Assembly (NCBI GenBank): GCA_005765155.1
Contig: VCCP01000002.1
Location: forward strand, 4,774,001 to 4,838,000
Reading direction: 5' to 3'
DNA length: 64,000 nt
DNA from: Zelopaecilomyces penicillatus
Lineage: Eukaryota; Ascomycota; Sordariomycetes; Hypocreales; Pseudodiploosporaceae
Positions 23,430 to 34,983 of the stretch are shown piece after piece (positions within the stretch are counted from its first letter, which is position 1; each line of letters opens with the position of its first letter). Both the position numbers and the translations under genes were made by a program. Below the pieces are notes generated by a model. That model made no database searches and was not told the DNA's origin. It saw only the letters and a list, made by a program, of their open reading frames with translations.

Positions 23430-24925
23430 AAGCGAGTTCGTGGGTTATTTCCAGGATAGCGTTTCAAAGACAATGAGCTCAAAACGAATCGTTGAGACAG
23501 CGGTTCAGCAAAACCTATATTTATACCATACACGGATGTACATACAATACCCTATTTTCACATTTCCTTTCGCACCAGCACTACCTGTTACTCTATCTTC
23601 GACATTCGTGCCTTGTCACTCGGTCTAACGGGATTCGAACCTGGTACAGCCAAACCACACATTGAATGCCTTATGCATCTCTATCTTGTGCCACTATTGT
23701 ATTCTCGACACGACGATATTATTTTGTTTCATTCTTTGGTTCGGCAATTTGAATTATCTGAATACTGGGCTTCTTCTTATTCTCTCTTTTCTTTCTCACA
23801 CCTTTCCCCTTCTAGGCATTGATCTTTACAATGCCTTGCCTCTTTGCGATGCCTGGTCGGTCCTCTTCTTTTATGAGTGGCGTTTTACAGGAAGCGATGT
23901 TGAAAGCAAAAAAAGTTCTTCTCAAGAGGATCCGGCCTATCGTTCATGGCATGCTAGCGCAACATAACATTGGGAGGAAGAGCTATACGGAGCTACAAAA
24001 CACAATCGTATATCTATCTAGCTTACTTACTTGCCCATCACAGAAGGGTAATTCGACAGCGAGCAAAATAGTATGAAGAAAGATGTGCTCTTGGGGAATG
24101 GAATGCCTCTCTTTTCATGTTGAGAATAAAATGCAGTCAGAAACAAAGCTTTCAAGAAAAAGGCTCTATTTTGATTCTCCTTGTTGTTGAGATGGACTGT
24201 GTGGCTTTGCGCTTTTACTTTGGCTTTTCCCCCCCCTTTTTCTTTTTTTTCCTATTCACTTTTTTGTTTTTAGATATCAAGAGCGTTGTTACTGGTGTTT
24301 TTCTTTCAACTATGGCAATTCTTTAGTAGATTTTGTTGGGGAGGATGGAAACGTTGGATGAATGGTAGGTATTGGACCTCTTTGTTTTTGGCGCTGGGCT
24401 TTTATTATTTGGGATGGATTAGGATCATGCACATGGGGTGGTGGAGCAGCGGAGAAGCGGCTTACAGGCCATGGATCGGGTTGAAAAAAAAAAGAGTTGG
24501 TGATCCACTGGGGCAATGCAGAGCCTTTAATGAACTACTTTTCATGCATGTCATCAGAATTCACGGATGTGAAACGCCAAAGTGAATATTATCAAACAGT
24601 AGTTCGTATTACCCGGCCCTGTCCGCCTGTTGAAGCAAACTAGGGCTCATCCTTGGGTTTAAATAGAAACAGCTAGCAGCTGTTGTGTATACTTTTTTTA
24701 TCTTCCAAATTCCCGCCAAACTCCCACCCTCTTCCAGCCAGTCAAAAATGAAAATGCGCCATCCCTGTTATAGTTGCAAAGTTGTTGAACATTCGCCATT
24801 CGTCTTAAAATCATCCATGTTAAATGCGGCAGGCAGCTGTCCTGCATCTCCCTGTTCGCCTAATCCTCCCTTCGCTTTCCTTACTGTGATTCCACACATC
24901 CAATTCGCGGCTGAGTGACCGTGAT
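23430..24925. other. Convergent intergenic region SPT7/SHMT
   Basis: This 1.5-kb stretch between two stops has pyrimidine runs (24225-24265) and an A-run (24483-24492). A tRNA T-arm-like string near 23627-23642 does not extend to a tRNA. No gene is supported. Confidence 0.5.
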
Positions 24926-26646
24926 CTAGATAGCAGCATCCATACGCCAGCCCTCAACTGGGAGAGGGAAGGTAACAGTCCAGGCAGAAATCTCCTTCTT
25001 CAGTTCATTGATCCGGGCAACCTCGCCGCCAGTGACCTTGGCTTTGAAGTCCTTGAGCTTGTTGGCCTCCTTGGGCAGGGCAGCTTGGGTGTCCTTGCAG
25101 AGCTTGATAGCCTCATCAATGTACTTGGCAACACGCTCGAAGTCCTTTTCGCCGAAGCCACGGCTAGTCATGGCTGGCGTGCCGATACGGATACCGTAAG
25201 GGGTCAGGGCGCTCTTATCACCGGGAATAGCATTCTTGTTGCAAGCAATGTTGATCTGCTCCAGGACTGTCTCGAGACGAGCACCGTCAAGGCTGTGCTG
25301 ACGAAGATCGAGAAGAACCATGTGGCTGTCAGTGCCATCGGCGACGAGCTTGTGACCAAGAGCCTTGAAGGTAGTCTCCAGAGTCTTGGCGTTGGAAACA
25401 ACCTTCTCCTGGTAGGCCTTGAATTCAGGGGTGTTGGCCTGCTTGAGGGCAACGGCCAAAGCAGTAATGGTGTGGTTATGAGGACCGCCCTGATGTCCGG
25501 GGAAGACTGAGAAGTTAATAGGGTTCTCAAGATCATACAGAGTCTCCTTGCCGGTCTTGGCATCGACAGAGCGGACGCCCTTGCGGAAGAAGATCATGGC
25601 ACCACGGGGGCCACGGAGAGACTTGTGGGTGGTGGTGGTGACGATATCGGCGTGGAGGAAAGGAGAAGGAATAACACCGGCAGCAATGAGACCAGAGATA
25701 TGGGCCATGTCAACGACGAGATAAGCGCCAACAGAGTCAGCAATCTTGCGCATACGCTCGTAGTCAATGAGACGGCAGTAGGCGGAAGTACCGGCGACAA
25801 GAACCTTGGGACGGTATAGAGTGGCGTTCTGCTGCAGCTGATCATAGTCGATGATGCCAGTGTCCAGGTTGACCCGGTAGGGCATAGTCTCGAAGTAGGT
25901 GGAGACTGCAGAAATCCTAGGAAGTAGCTGTTAGCTTGAAGCTGTCTTGCGTTTTTGACCATGTAGTTACAACATACTTCTTCTGGGGAGTCTGGTAGCC
26001 GTGGCTCAAATGACCACCATGGGGAAGATCCAGACCCATCAAGCGGCCATGGGGGGGCATGATAGCCTGGTAGACCTGAAGGTTGGCAGGGCTGCCACTG
26101 AGGCACTGAACATTGACACCCCACTTCTCGGAGTCAACATTGAAGGCCTCGAGAGCACGACGCTGGCAAAGCAGCTCAATCTGGTCAATGTGCTGGTTAC
26201 CGCCGTAGTAACGAGCACCGGGCAAGCCCTCAGAGTACTTGTTGGACATGGGCGAGCCTAGGGCATCGAAGACGGCACGGGAAGTGATGTTCTCGGAGGC
26301 AATGAGAACAATGGATTCGCGCTGGCGCTGGACCTCATCTTTCTGTAGAACGAGAATTTAGTAAAATGCGTTGGAATGAATAACGAGAGTGGAGAGAAAA
26401 GGCTCCTCCGCGAAGAATTAGACTTACCATGATGGCCGCGACCTCGGGGTCGGAGTCGAGAAGAGACTTTTCGAGCATCTAAACAAACAGTTAGTCCAGC
26501 TGCTTGTGGCCTCGCCCCCTCCCTCTTGACCTCCATTGGCAAGCAACGGGAGGGGACAAGAAGAGGAAGGGAATTGAGAGGGAGAATATAAAGCTTACCT
26601 CCTTGTGAGACGCCGAGAGGGCGTAGTCTGAGCCATTGGCAGCCAT
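24926..26646 (-). CDS. SHM2: Serine hydroxymethyltransferase, cytosolic type
   Basis: The model is complement(join(24926..25916,25978..26342,26428..26478,26599..26646)), four exons in phase, 484 aa. There is no mitochondrial presequence: it starts MAANGSDYALSASHKE. Hallmarks are SENITSRAVFDALGS, NKYSEGLPGARYYGGN, the PLP-lysine motif TTTTHKSLRGPRG with Lys253, and GTPAMTSRGF near the C-terminus. The enzyme interconverts serine and glycine with tetrahydrofolate and supplies one-carbon units for purine, thymidylate and methionine synthesis. Codon use is strongly C-ending, as in highly expressed fungal genes. Introns are 61-120 nt with donors GTAAGC, GTAAGT and GTATGT. The two tiny first exons (16 and 17 codons) are supported by phase and family match. 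Confidence 0.98.
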
Positions 26647-28103
26647 GGTAGCGAGATTGATGGAGGGGTAACGAGGGGATACGGAGAGCAGGTTTGATGA
26701 AGATGAGGAGGAGGAGGGGAAGATGGAGACGAGGAAGAAGAGGAAAAGAGGAGACTTAAAGTTATTCTGATGCAGGGAGCTAATGGACGATCGGCGAGGA
26801 AAATTTTAGCTGCCGTGAGTGGCAGAATCAGTGGTGACTGATGACTGGCTGATAATCCCATTTATTACGAGTGCTTGTGACAGGCGATTGCAATTTGCAA
26901 CTGACAAGCTGGGGGCTCCAGGGCGAGATCGGGTGGCGGGGTGGTGGGGCTTGGAGGTGCAGAGGGCCTGTTACAGGGCAGTGGGCTCCGATAAGAGGAC
27001 CTGGAAGGCCCTGTAAGTGTGCTGAAGCGATGCTAGCTGGCGGGCACTTTGATGATATGAAAGGTACTTTGGTACTTCATGTGTAGATGTTGTGCCAGCA
27101 GCCGCACGTACCAGCAGTAAGCACGTCATTGGTGGGCTGGATATGACTCGCGTCAGCAACCTCACCTCATTCCACTTATTCCTCCCATTCCTCTCATCCT
27201 CCTCATCCCTCTCGTAGCGATCAAGGTTCACAGATGGGCTCTCAGCTAAGCAACCTAGAGCAACTAGACTGGCCACAACCTTGGACGGTTCATTAAAATG
27301 TGCTGAGCTCTAAAGGAATATTCAACAGCATGACTACAATCTACAATACCTACAACTCAAATCCCCCCCCCCTTTCTCCCTCTCCCCCCATGTCAGTCAT
27401 ATGATAGCAATACCCCAAAAGTCAACCAACCTGACGCCTTTAAACCCTTTTCACCCACTGACAGAAAGACGTTTCCGCGGAGAAATCGTACATTAGGGGT
27501 TTGTTTGTACACCAGATGGCATAGACAGCAGGACGATGGATTTGTAACTAGATCAGCTGACAGGGCTCGAGAAATTGTGCTTTTAACAACTGACTATTAT
27601 CAAGGGCCAAGACTGAAAAGGGTACAAGAAATTCGAATCATATATTTTTGGAAGTGTGAAAAAAATGGATATACTCAAGATAGAAAATATGCCGGTGCAC
27701 AAAACTACCCACTGTCTGCTATGTGCAAGGGCTACGCCCATGAACCAGTCGCTGTTGCGTAAAGACACGACTAAATTAATTCTGTCGATCACACATCAAC
27801 AACATCGACACAAAATCGTATAAAACAATCTCTTAAAAACACATAGACTAAAATAACCATCTCAAGATATACAAAACCCTCAACCCCCCTCCTGTCCATC
27901 AAGCTATTGAGTTGAATCCTCCTAATTCCTCACTGTAAGACCGCTCAGCACGTGATTACGTGACACCTTTTCCTCACCCGTTCTCGTGTAAATTGCTCAC
28001 TACACCAAAACACCACTGCCGCGTAGTTTCACGCCTTTTCCTGCCCTTTTTTTCACTGTCCTCTTGTTGCTTTCTTCTCTTTTCTTTGCATTGATGCCCA
28101 TAT

Positions 28104-28139
<36 letters not shown>

Positions 28140-28160
28140 TTATAGGTAATAAGTAGTAAT
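26647..28160. promoter_or_regulatory. Divergent promoter region SHMT / ferric-reductase-like gene
   Basis: This 1.5-kb region contains a GA-rich leader next to the SHMT start (26690-26760), a C-run near 27366-27373, CACGTGATTACGTGAC at 27949-27964 (two ACGTG cores, a bHLH/bZIP-like site), and an (AG)13 run just before the reductase ATG. No gene was seen. Confidence 0.5.
28109..28134. repeat. (AG)13 microsatellite in reductase leader
   Basis: A perfect AG run ends 27 bp before the start codon of the ferric-reductase-like gene, so it probably lies in the 5' UTR. Confidence 0.9.
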
Positions 28161-30184
28161 ATGGGCTGGCCGTACGAGTTCGTTACTCTCTCACATGAGG
28201 AAAAGCTCCTCCGGCGCGAGGCCCTCGACTACTACGGCCACATTGCGCACTACTCTGCGCTATCGCCGCTGCTGGTCCTGCTGGTCCTCCGTCTAGTCCG
28301 GTACGCTGTACGGTCTGTCTCCGGCGCAAGTGGAGGCAGCGATGGCGGCAATGCAGAGGGGAGTGGGAGGGGCGGGCGGGGCCGGGGCCGGTATGAGCAG
28401 GTGCCGCCCTCGCCGTTAGTCAAAGCTCAGAGGATGAGTCCGGGGGGACAGCTTGCAGCGAGGTGGAGGATGCTGGTGTGGTGGGTGGGCGATGATGTTG
28501 TGCTTGGAGGTGTGTCGTGGGGACAGCGGCGTGAATGGATCGCAGGAGGAGTATGGATGGCGTGGTTGCTTGCGCTGAGTGTGCTGGGGACGGGAAAAGG
28601 TCAGTTTGGCCATTCTCTTTCTCCTTCTTTTGCCTCATTGATCACCTCTGGATTGTTTGCTCGTCTCAAACTTGCCATGTTGTCCATCCACCATTGCCAT
28701 GATCATCAACATCAGCATCACCTCCAATATTTCAATATATCATACTTCCCTCTCCCCTTCCACTCAAACTGTACCGTGAACTACAATCTAATAATCGCCT
28801 CCCTTCCCCAAATATAGACTTCCTCCATCTCACCAAGCGCTTCGGCATCATTGCCGTCTCTCAGATGCCCATTCAGTACCTCCTCTCTTTCAAAACCATG
28901 AACCTCTACGCCTGGGCCTTCGCCTCCTCCCACGAGGAGATCAACCGATACCACCGAGTCCTCGGCCGCGTCATCTACGTCCTACTCCTTCTTCACATCA
29001 TCTTTTACAACATCTTCCTCGCCCTGTCCGGCATCTGGCTGCGCCGATTCTTCGCACCCGTCGTCTTCTGCGGCGTTGTTGCCTCTATCGGCTACCACGC
29101 GATGGTTACGACGTCGCTGGCCTGGATGAGGGTCTACTCGTACCGACTCTTCTTTATCACGCATCTTGTGACTGCCTTTGTTGCCCCTGTGTTGGTGTTC
29201 TTTCATGCGAGCCCTGTGCGGTTTTATACGGTGGAGTGCGTCGTCTTCTTCATTGCGTCTCTGGCTGTGCGCAAGATCACGGCAGTCACCGCGCCATCGG
29301 TTATGGAAAGGATACCAGGCACCAGTCTCGTCAAGGTGTCTGCTGTGATGCCCCTGAAGAAGATCCAGAACCACCAGGCAGTTCCAGGCTCTCACGTTTA
29401 TGTTAGCCTTCCGCCTCAGGGACGCACAAGTCTTGGCGCTAGCTCCAGCATCTTCGACTTTCTATACAATCCGTTCTCTGTGGCTTCCGTCAATGAGGAG
29501 GAGAGCACCATTACCTTTGTCGCAAGAGTCAGAGCGGGCCCCATGACGGACGCACTTTCACGGTTTGCCCTGGCACCTCAGCCGACGTCTGACGAACACA
29601 AGATTCCTCTCGCCATAGAAGGCCCATACGGTTCCATGACACAGCATTTCAACCACCTCATGTGCTGGGGCCCCAACCGCATCCTCCTCATAGCCGGCGG
29701 CGTAGGCGCAACTTTCGCCCTCCCCATCTATCAAGCCATACAACAGGAAAGTTCAACCGCAAAAGTCCAGCTCATATGGGCTATCCGCGGTGCTGGCGAT
29801 GCTACCTGGGCGGTTTCCGGCAACCCGAGCGCCAAGAGTGTTCTCGACGATGCCAACATCCAGCTGTTCCTCACTGGCGACATGGGTGTTGCGGACGACT
29901 CAGACAACGCTGCGGGCGGCGCAGACGACACCCATGATGACGGGGTAGAGATGGACACGTTATATCGTGACCGTCGCCGCGGCCGGTACACGGTGGGACA
30001 TAATCGCAGGCGTCCGAACTTGGAGAAGATTATTGATGACGCATTCCGTCAAAGGCTTGATGACAAGGTTGCCATATTAGTCTGTGGGCCAGAGGAGATG
30101 ACGAAGCAGGCTCGAAAGTATGTCCGTCCGTGGATCATGCGAGGCCGAGATATTTGGTGGCATGCTGAGAGTTTTGGCTGGTAA
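28161..30184 (+). CDS. Ferric-chelate-reductase-like transmembrane oxidoreductase (FRE/NOX superfamily)
   Basis: The model is join(28161..28599,28818..30184), 601 aa; the 218-nt intron is the longest in the window. A first hydrophobic helix (about 33-50) is followed by a Gly/Arg/Ser-rich loop. The ferric-reductase core contains two bis-histidine heme pairs, each 14 residues apart: His192/His206 (YHRVLGRVIYVLLLLH) and His262/His276 (THLVTAFVAPVLVFFH). The FAD-binding segment reads NPFSVASV in place of the usual HPFTI. The NADPH domain shows IAGGVGATFALPIYQ, and the end VLVCGPEEM...W is typical. Such enzymes pass electrons from cytosolic NADPH across the membrane to ferric or cupric chelates. 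Members of the AIM14-like branch may instead act as NADPH oxidases, and I cannot separate these. An acidic insert (about 525-550) lies in the NADPH domain. Confidence 0.93.
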
Positions 30185-30720
30185 GAATTCTGTTAATGCA
30201 ACAACTGGCTCATGTTTCCATTTCTTCTCTCGTTATAGATACAGATGTGAAAGCGGCACTGCAATTTCATTTAACAATATATCATTTCTCTGACCCAGGG
30301 ATCGAATGGTTTTTATGAGAAAATGCCAAATGCAATGTTATGATTGATGAAGGCGGTGTCAAAGCACCTGTCCAGTACTGTCTGTCTAATAACTATTACC
30401 AACCATCGATCTCTAAGCCCCTTGGATGAACTCTGCCATATCAATCCGGCCCACAACGAAAATGCTTTGAGTAGCAGTAAGATCAGCTTCTCTCACACTT
30501 GAAAGGGGCCATACTGACATCAGCGTAAATGCATCCGCCTCATATAACAGGCAAAGAGCCCAACAAAATCTGCACCTCCACGCCATCGACAAACTGCCAA
30601 AAATTGGGTATTGGGTATGATGTGATCATAGCATCTTCATGAATCGTCTTTCTTTTTTTCTAATCCGTTCGCGCCAATTTTCTTTTAGAGGAGATTGAGA
30701 TGAGCCGCAGGAAAATGCAA
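30185..30720. other. Convergent spacer reductase/NAB3
   Basis: This spacer lies between two stops and should be 3' UTR sequence. No other signal was recognised. Confidence 0.5.
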
Positions 30721-33481
30721 TCATTGTCGATAGCGGGCAAGCTGGGCCATAATATTCTGAACTTGCGCTGCGGCATCACCAGAACCCCCCGGACCCTGTG
30801 TTTGGCTGCCGTTTGGTGCCGCGGCATGATGGCCACCATATGAACCACCGTACTGTGCTGCTTGATGAGATGGGTGGGGTTGCGCCGCTGGGTTGGTACC
30901 GAGGCTTCCCAACAGTGCTTGAATATCGACCTGCGTATTGGGTGTTGCAGAATTGGCAACTACGTGTGGCAGGCCCCCGTGGACGCCGGGTAAGACGTTT
31001 TGTGGCGCGGTTTGCATCGTGGCCAGCAAGCGTTGCAGCGTTGCATTGTCAACCTGACCCATCAAACTCGCAATATCCACGGCCGTCGCTGCCGGCTGCT
31101 GTTGATGTGGGGGGTACGCCCCAGGCTGCTGTGCGATCGGATACGCACCTGGTTGAGGTTGTTGCTGGCCATATTGGTGAGGATGCTGATGGGGATGCTG
31201 ATGAGATTGGTGAGAAGGTTGATGGGAAGGCTGATGAGAAGGATATCCGCCAACAGCACCACCGGTGTAGGGTGGCGCATAGCTTGCCGCTCCTGAAGCT
31301 TTGGCACGCAAAACGACCTCGGCCGCTGTGCTGGGTTCTAGATCTACATACTGCTCAAAGCGAACATTATGCAATCCGCCAGACCGATCAAACGAATGTA
31401 CGGGAACTCTTCCTAAACTCTGAGACCGAAGATCCAAATCTACAACGGCGTGGACTCCTTCCGCAGCCTGTCGCTGAATGACTTGGTCTTTGGGGAATCG
31501 AGGGTGGAGGTACATAACATCGGCTTTCAGCCCCTTTGACTTGAAGGCACCTTCTACCCAAGTGGCAAAATCGCGATTAACATCCGGCTGCATGATGATT
31601 TGAACATCTGGAACATCTGCACCGTAGCGGCGGGGAAGGTCCAATTCCGCCTCATGTCGAGGTCGTCCACCGTAAGGGCTTGGGCTTCTTCTCCGGTAAT
31701 TGTCTTTGCCATTACGCCCGTAGCCAGGGGATCGTGAGCGCCCGCGTCCTCGACCAGAATCGTGATACCCGCGATCCCGCCCGTAGCCATCATCCCGCCC
31801 GTAATAGTCATTACGTCGTGGTGAGTGATTGCGCCCGGATCGATTATCGTCACGACCAGATTTGTCATTCCTGCGTCCATCTCGGCCTCGGCCACGATCA
31901 GGGCTTTTATTTCGTTCCTTCTTTCCTTTGTCCTGAACTCGAGATATTTCCAGATCTGTGGAAGAATTAGATGAGTGATCTTGTTCCAAACAAAACGGTA
32001 ACTTTTTTTTTGGTCCTTTTGATGGAGGGATGACACTTACGAATGCGTCGTCCCTTCACCTCCATGCCCTGCAAAGCTTCGACAGCCCTATGCCCTTCAT
32101 CAACTGTATGGTATTGCACAAAGCCATAAGCTGACTTGAGTGATATCTGGGCGAGCCTGCCAAACTTGTAAAACATTTCAAACACATCGCGCTTCGAAAC
32201 CTTGTCACTTGAAAGGTTACCTAGGATGAGAATGTTAGCAGCGTGTCATGGGAGCTGCGTGGAAAGATAGAAAAAGTGTTTACCAATAAAGATGCGCGAT
32301 CCATCTGGGAAACGATCCCATTTGGCTTCAGACATATATTGTCTCTCATCAGCCATGAACTGGTCCCATTGACGTTGAAACTCGTTTTCTTGGCCGCGAT
32401 CAGTGGAGTACGCTGGAGGCTGGATTGGATATGAAGGGGGATTGAGGGAAGTGACAGGGAGCAAAGTGTTCAAGCCTGTGGCGGGGGGAGGTGGGAGGCT
32501 GCCAAGACCTTCTGATGAGGTTCCAGGTGCACCAGAAAGGACATAAGTGGACGGTTGGCCGGGAGGTGGTGGCGCAACAGCATTTGCTGATGTATTGGAA
32601 TTGGATCCCTGTGGATGGTGCTGTGAGGCATACGATTGGGTGGATGTCTGCGGCAATGGAGGTCGTGGAGGGAGAGACGACGATGGTGGCAATGCAGTGG
32701 AAGGCATAGAACTAGAGGTCGCGGGCGCTTCAGCTGATGCGGTTAAGGCGGGCGATGGGTCAGGGAGCCCGGCATTGGGTTCAGGAGAAGGTTGGGATGT
32801 GAGTTCAGCGACTAGTTGCTGGATGTCAACTGGATGTTCAGATTCCCGGCTGGCAGAACTTGCTCCGGGAAGCTGTTCAGATGCATGAGCGGACGGGATG
32901 TCAGCAGGATGCGACGAAGCCGTGGCGCCTGGTTCAGCGTCTGCGTTTGGCTGGGCGGCAGAGTTTGCAGCTGTGGCAGGGTCCAATAATGGATCAAGGG
33001 TGACTTGCGGAGCGTCTGATGGACGACATGTCAAGTGGTCGGACGGAAGAGATATATCGTTGGATTCTCGGGGCACTGATTGTACATGTTGCTGAGGGTC
33101 CTGGCCCTCTTCCCCTTCCTCCGGATTGATAGGTGAATCAAATGTCTTTGCGTAGTCATCGTTGCTATCAGCAGGCTCTTGCTCGGACAGCTGGACGGGT
33201 GCTTCTGGGGTATCTTCGCCGTAGGCATCGCTAAAGCTGTCATCATCTACAACGTCATCTATCTCACCAACATGAGCAGTGGTATTGTCAGCGGGATGCT
33301 CTCCGATGCCACCCCCAGGGCTAGCAGCGGCTGCGGCAGCAGCAACCATGGCGTCGATGGTGTCGACAGTGTGCTGAAGCGCGGGCACTACAAAAGGTGC
33401 AGCCGTGTGAACGGGCAAGGGAGAAACGGGCGAGAGGTCGGCAGTTGCGTGCAAAGCTGCTTCTGGCTCCGTTTTCTGCAT
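30721..33481 (-). CDS. NAB3: Nab3-like RNA-binding protein (RRM, transcription termination)
   Basis: The model is complement(join(30721..31955,32041..32220,32284..33481)), 870 aa. The start MQKTEPEAAL is the first true ATG; the frame continues upstream only through non-ATG codons. The first 395 residues are acidic, then Ser/Pro-rich. One RRM spans about 396-463: RIFIGNL (RNP2), SAYGFVQYHT (RNP1) and RRIHLEISR, built from three exons that join in phase. An Arg/Asp/Gly-rich RS-like stretch follows, then a second folded region (VPDVQIIMQPDVNRDFATWV) resembling the anticodon-binding-like domain next to the Nab3 RRM, and a His/Gln/Pro-rich low-complexity tail. Yeast Nab3 with Nrd1 and Sen1 terminates short RNA polymerase II transcripts. 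Function in filamentous fungi is inferred from domain order. Confidence 0.92.
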
Positions 33482-34224
33482 CAAAGCTGGCTGTGATGAG
33501 ACCAAACGGGGAGAGTAATAAGAGTCGACGCCGCACGCTCTATCAGACTACCAGAGAGAGCCTGTCCACGGCAGAGGCGTCAGCAGTAGTTAGGTGTACG
33601 TGTGAAGAATGCGCTATTGGGGACCTGAAGAAGCACGAGAAGTTTTATTGTAGAAATTATCATGAGGCGGGGCAAGGCCTGGGTTAATGATTCAAACTGT
33701 TCTGCAAGCCTCCCGGTAAAGATGTTTGCGCGACGAGATTCTGCGAGACTGTTACACAGCGAAAGAGGGAAGCTCCAGGCGGTGTTGTGCGCTGGCCCTA
33801 AAGGATTGGTGGAAGATGGCGGAGCGCTCGTTTCGAGATTGGCGGATGCGCGACGGGGTTGAGGATGCGGAAGTTGAAGAGAGAGGTGACTACGCAGGCC
33901 GAGAGGAGACCAGAAGAAAAAAGGCTGGGCGGTTATAGTGATATCTTTAGCCTTGTTTTAGATGGGCCGTGAAGACTTTGATGGTCGCTGCACCTGTCGC
34001 GTTTACTGGGGTACAGTGCAGGTTCGTGGTACTTGAGTGCGGGGCCTGTGGGGGTTCAGTGAGCACTGAGGAGGGAGTGGCTGACAGCTGGGAGACACCT
34101 GGCAGCAATTGCTAGGAAGTCAATCTCATCCCCAGGCTTATCGAAAGGAGTCGTGAAAACCATAACCGTCTCAATGGCTGGACAAGATATCACCGCTACT
34201 ACTTAGGGACATTTTTAATGAGCA
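33482..34224. promoter_or_regulatory. Divergent promoter region NAB3 / release-factor-like gene
   Basis: This 743-bp region between two starts is purine-rich on the plus strand around 33770-33930. No gene or repeat is supported. Confidence 0.45.
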
Positions 34225-34983
34225 ATGCTTCGCATCTTTTCAAAGGGACTCGGGGCGCGCCCGGGATTGGCCCGTTTGATACCAACACCTTATTACTTGG
34301 TAACAGCAAGATCTAAACGATACGAAGCTTTTGACGCTTCGCTGGATCAAGACGCACTCGCCGAAGCCCGTTCCTGGTTCCAGTCATTTGATGCAGCCAG
34401 TCTGCCCAAAGGAAATACTACGTATGCGAGGTCAAGCGGACCTGGCGGGCAGCACGTCAACAAGTATGGATATGAGAATTACAACAGCCCAATCCATAAC
34501 ACGAGTTGCGTGAGAGAACTCATGGAGAGGCTAACAAAATTGACCCTCAAGAACCGAATCCAAGGCCATCTCGACATACGCAGTCCATGAGCTCTTGTCT
34601 GTTCTGCCCAGGACGCTACATGCCGGTATTCGGGCATCTAGATACTATACCGCAAGCTCTGACTCTCTCACCTTTTTTAACCAGACGCACCGGTCGAGGT
34701 CGGCAAATGCGGACGACAACCGGCAGAAGCTGATGGATGAAATCACGCGCATCTATCGCGAAGCCACACCTGCTGAGACTGGTAGCGACAAGAAGAAGAA
34801 GTACCAGGAAGTGTAAGTGGATATTATATGTTTTCATATTTCTTTTTCGCTTCGAATCTTTTTGTCTCAAAACTGATGGTGCATCGGATTCTCCGCAGTG
34901 AGAAGAAGTTTAACGAGTCTAGGATGCAGCACAAGAAATTCAACAGCGCCAAGAAACAGTCGCGCAGAGGGCCATCCGATTAG
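34225..34983 (+). CDS. Mitochondrial GGQ-domain peptidyl-tRNA hydrolase (ICT1/Pth4-like)
   Basis: The model is join(34225..34463,34552..34812,34899..34983), 194 aa, in phase through introns of 88 and 86 nt. The N-terminus (MLRIFSKGLGARPGLARL) is basic and amphipathic, like a mitochondrial presequence. The catalytic motif SGPGGQHVNK (71-80, GGQ at 74-76) is split at its last codon by intron 1, then TESKA follows as in all class I release factor domain 3 proteins. The C-terminus is a Lys/Arg-rich tail (about 150-194), which in ICT1 and bacterial ArfB enters the empty mRNA channel of stalled ribosomes. No codon-recognition domains are present. It probably hydrolyses peptidyl-tRNA on stalled mitoribosomes. 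The intron 1 acceptor is CTCAAG, weaker than usual. Confidence 0.93.

Noticed and set aside
23622..23650. T-arm-like string of a tRNA on the minus strand
   Set aside because: The loop matches, but the five bases on each side do not pair and no acceptor, D or anticodon arm is found nearby.
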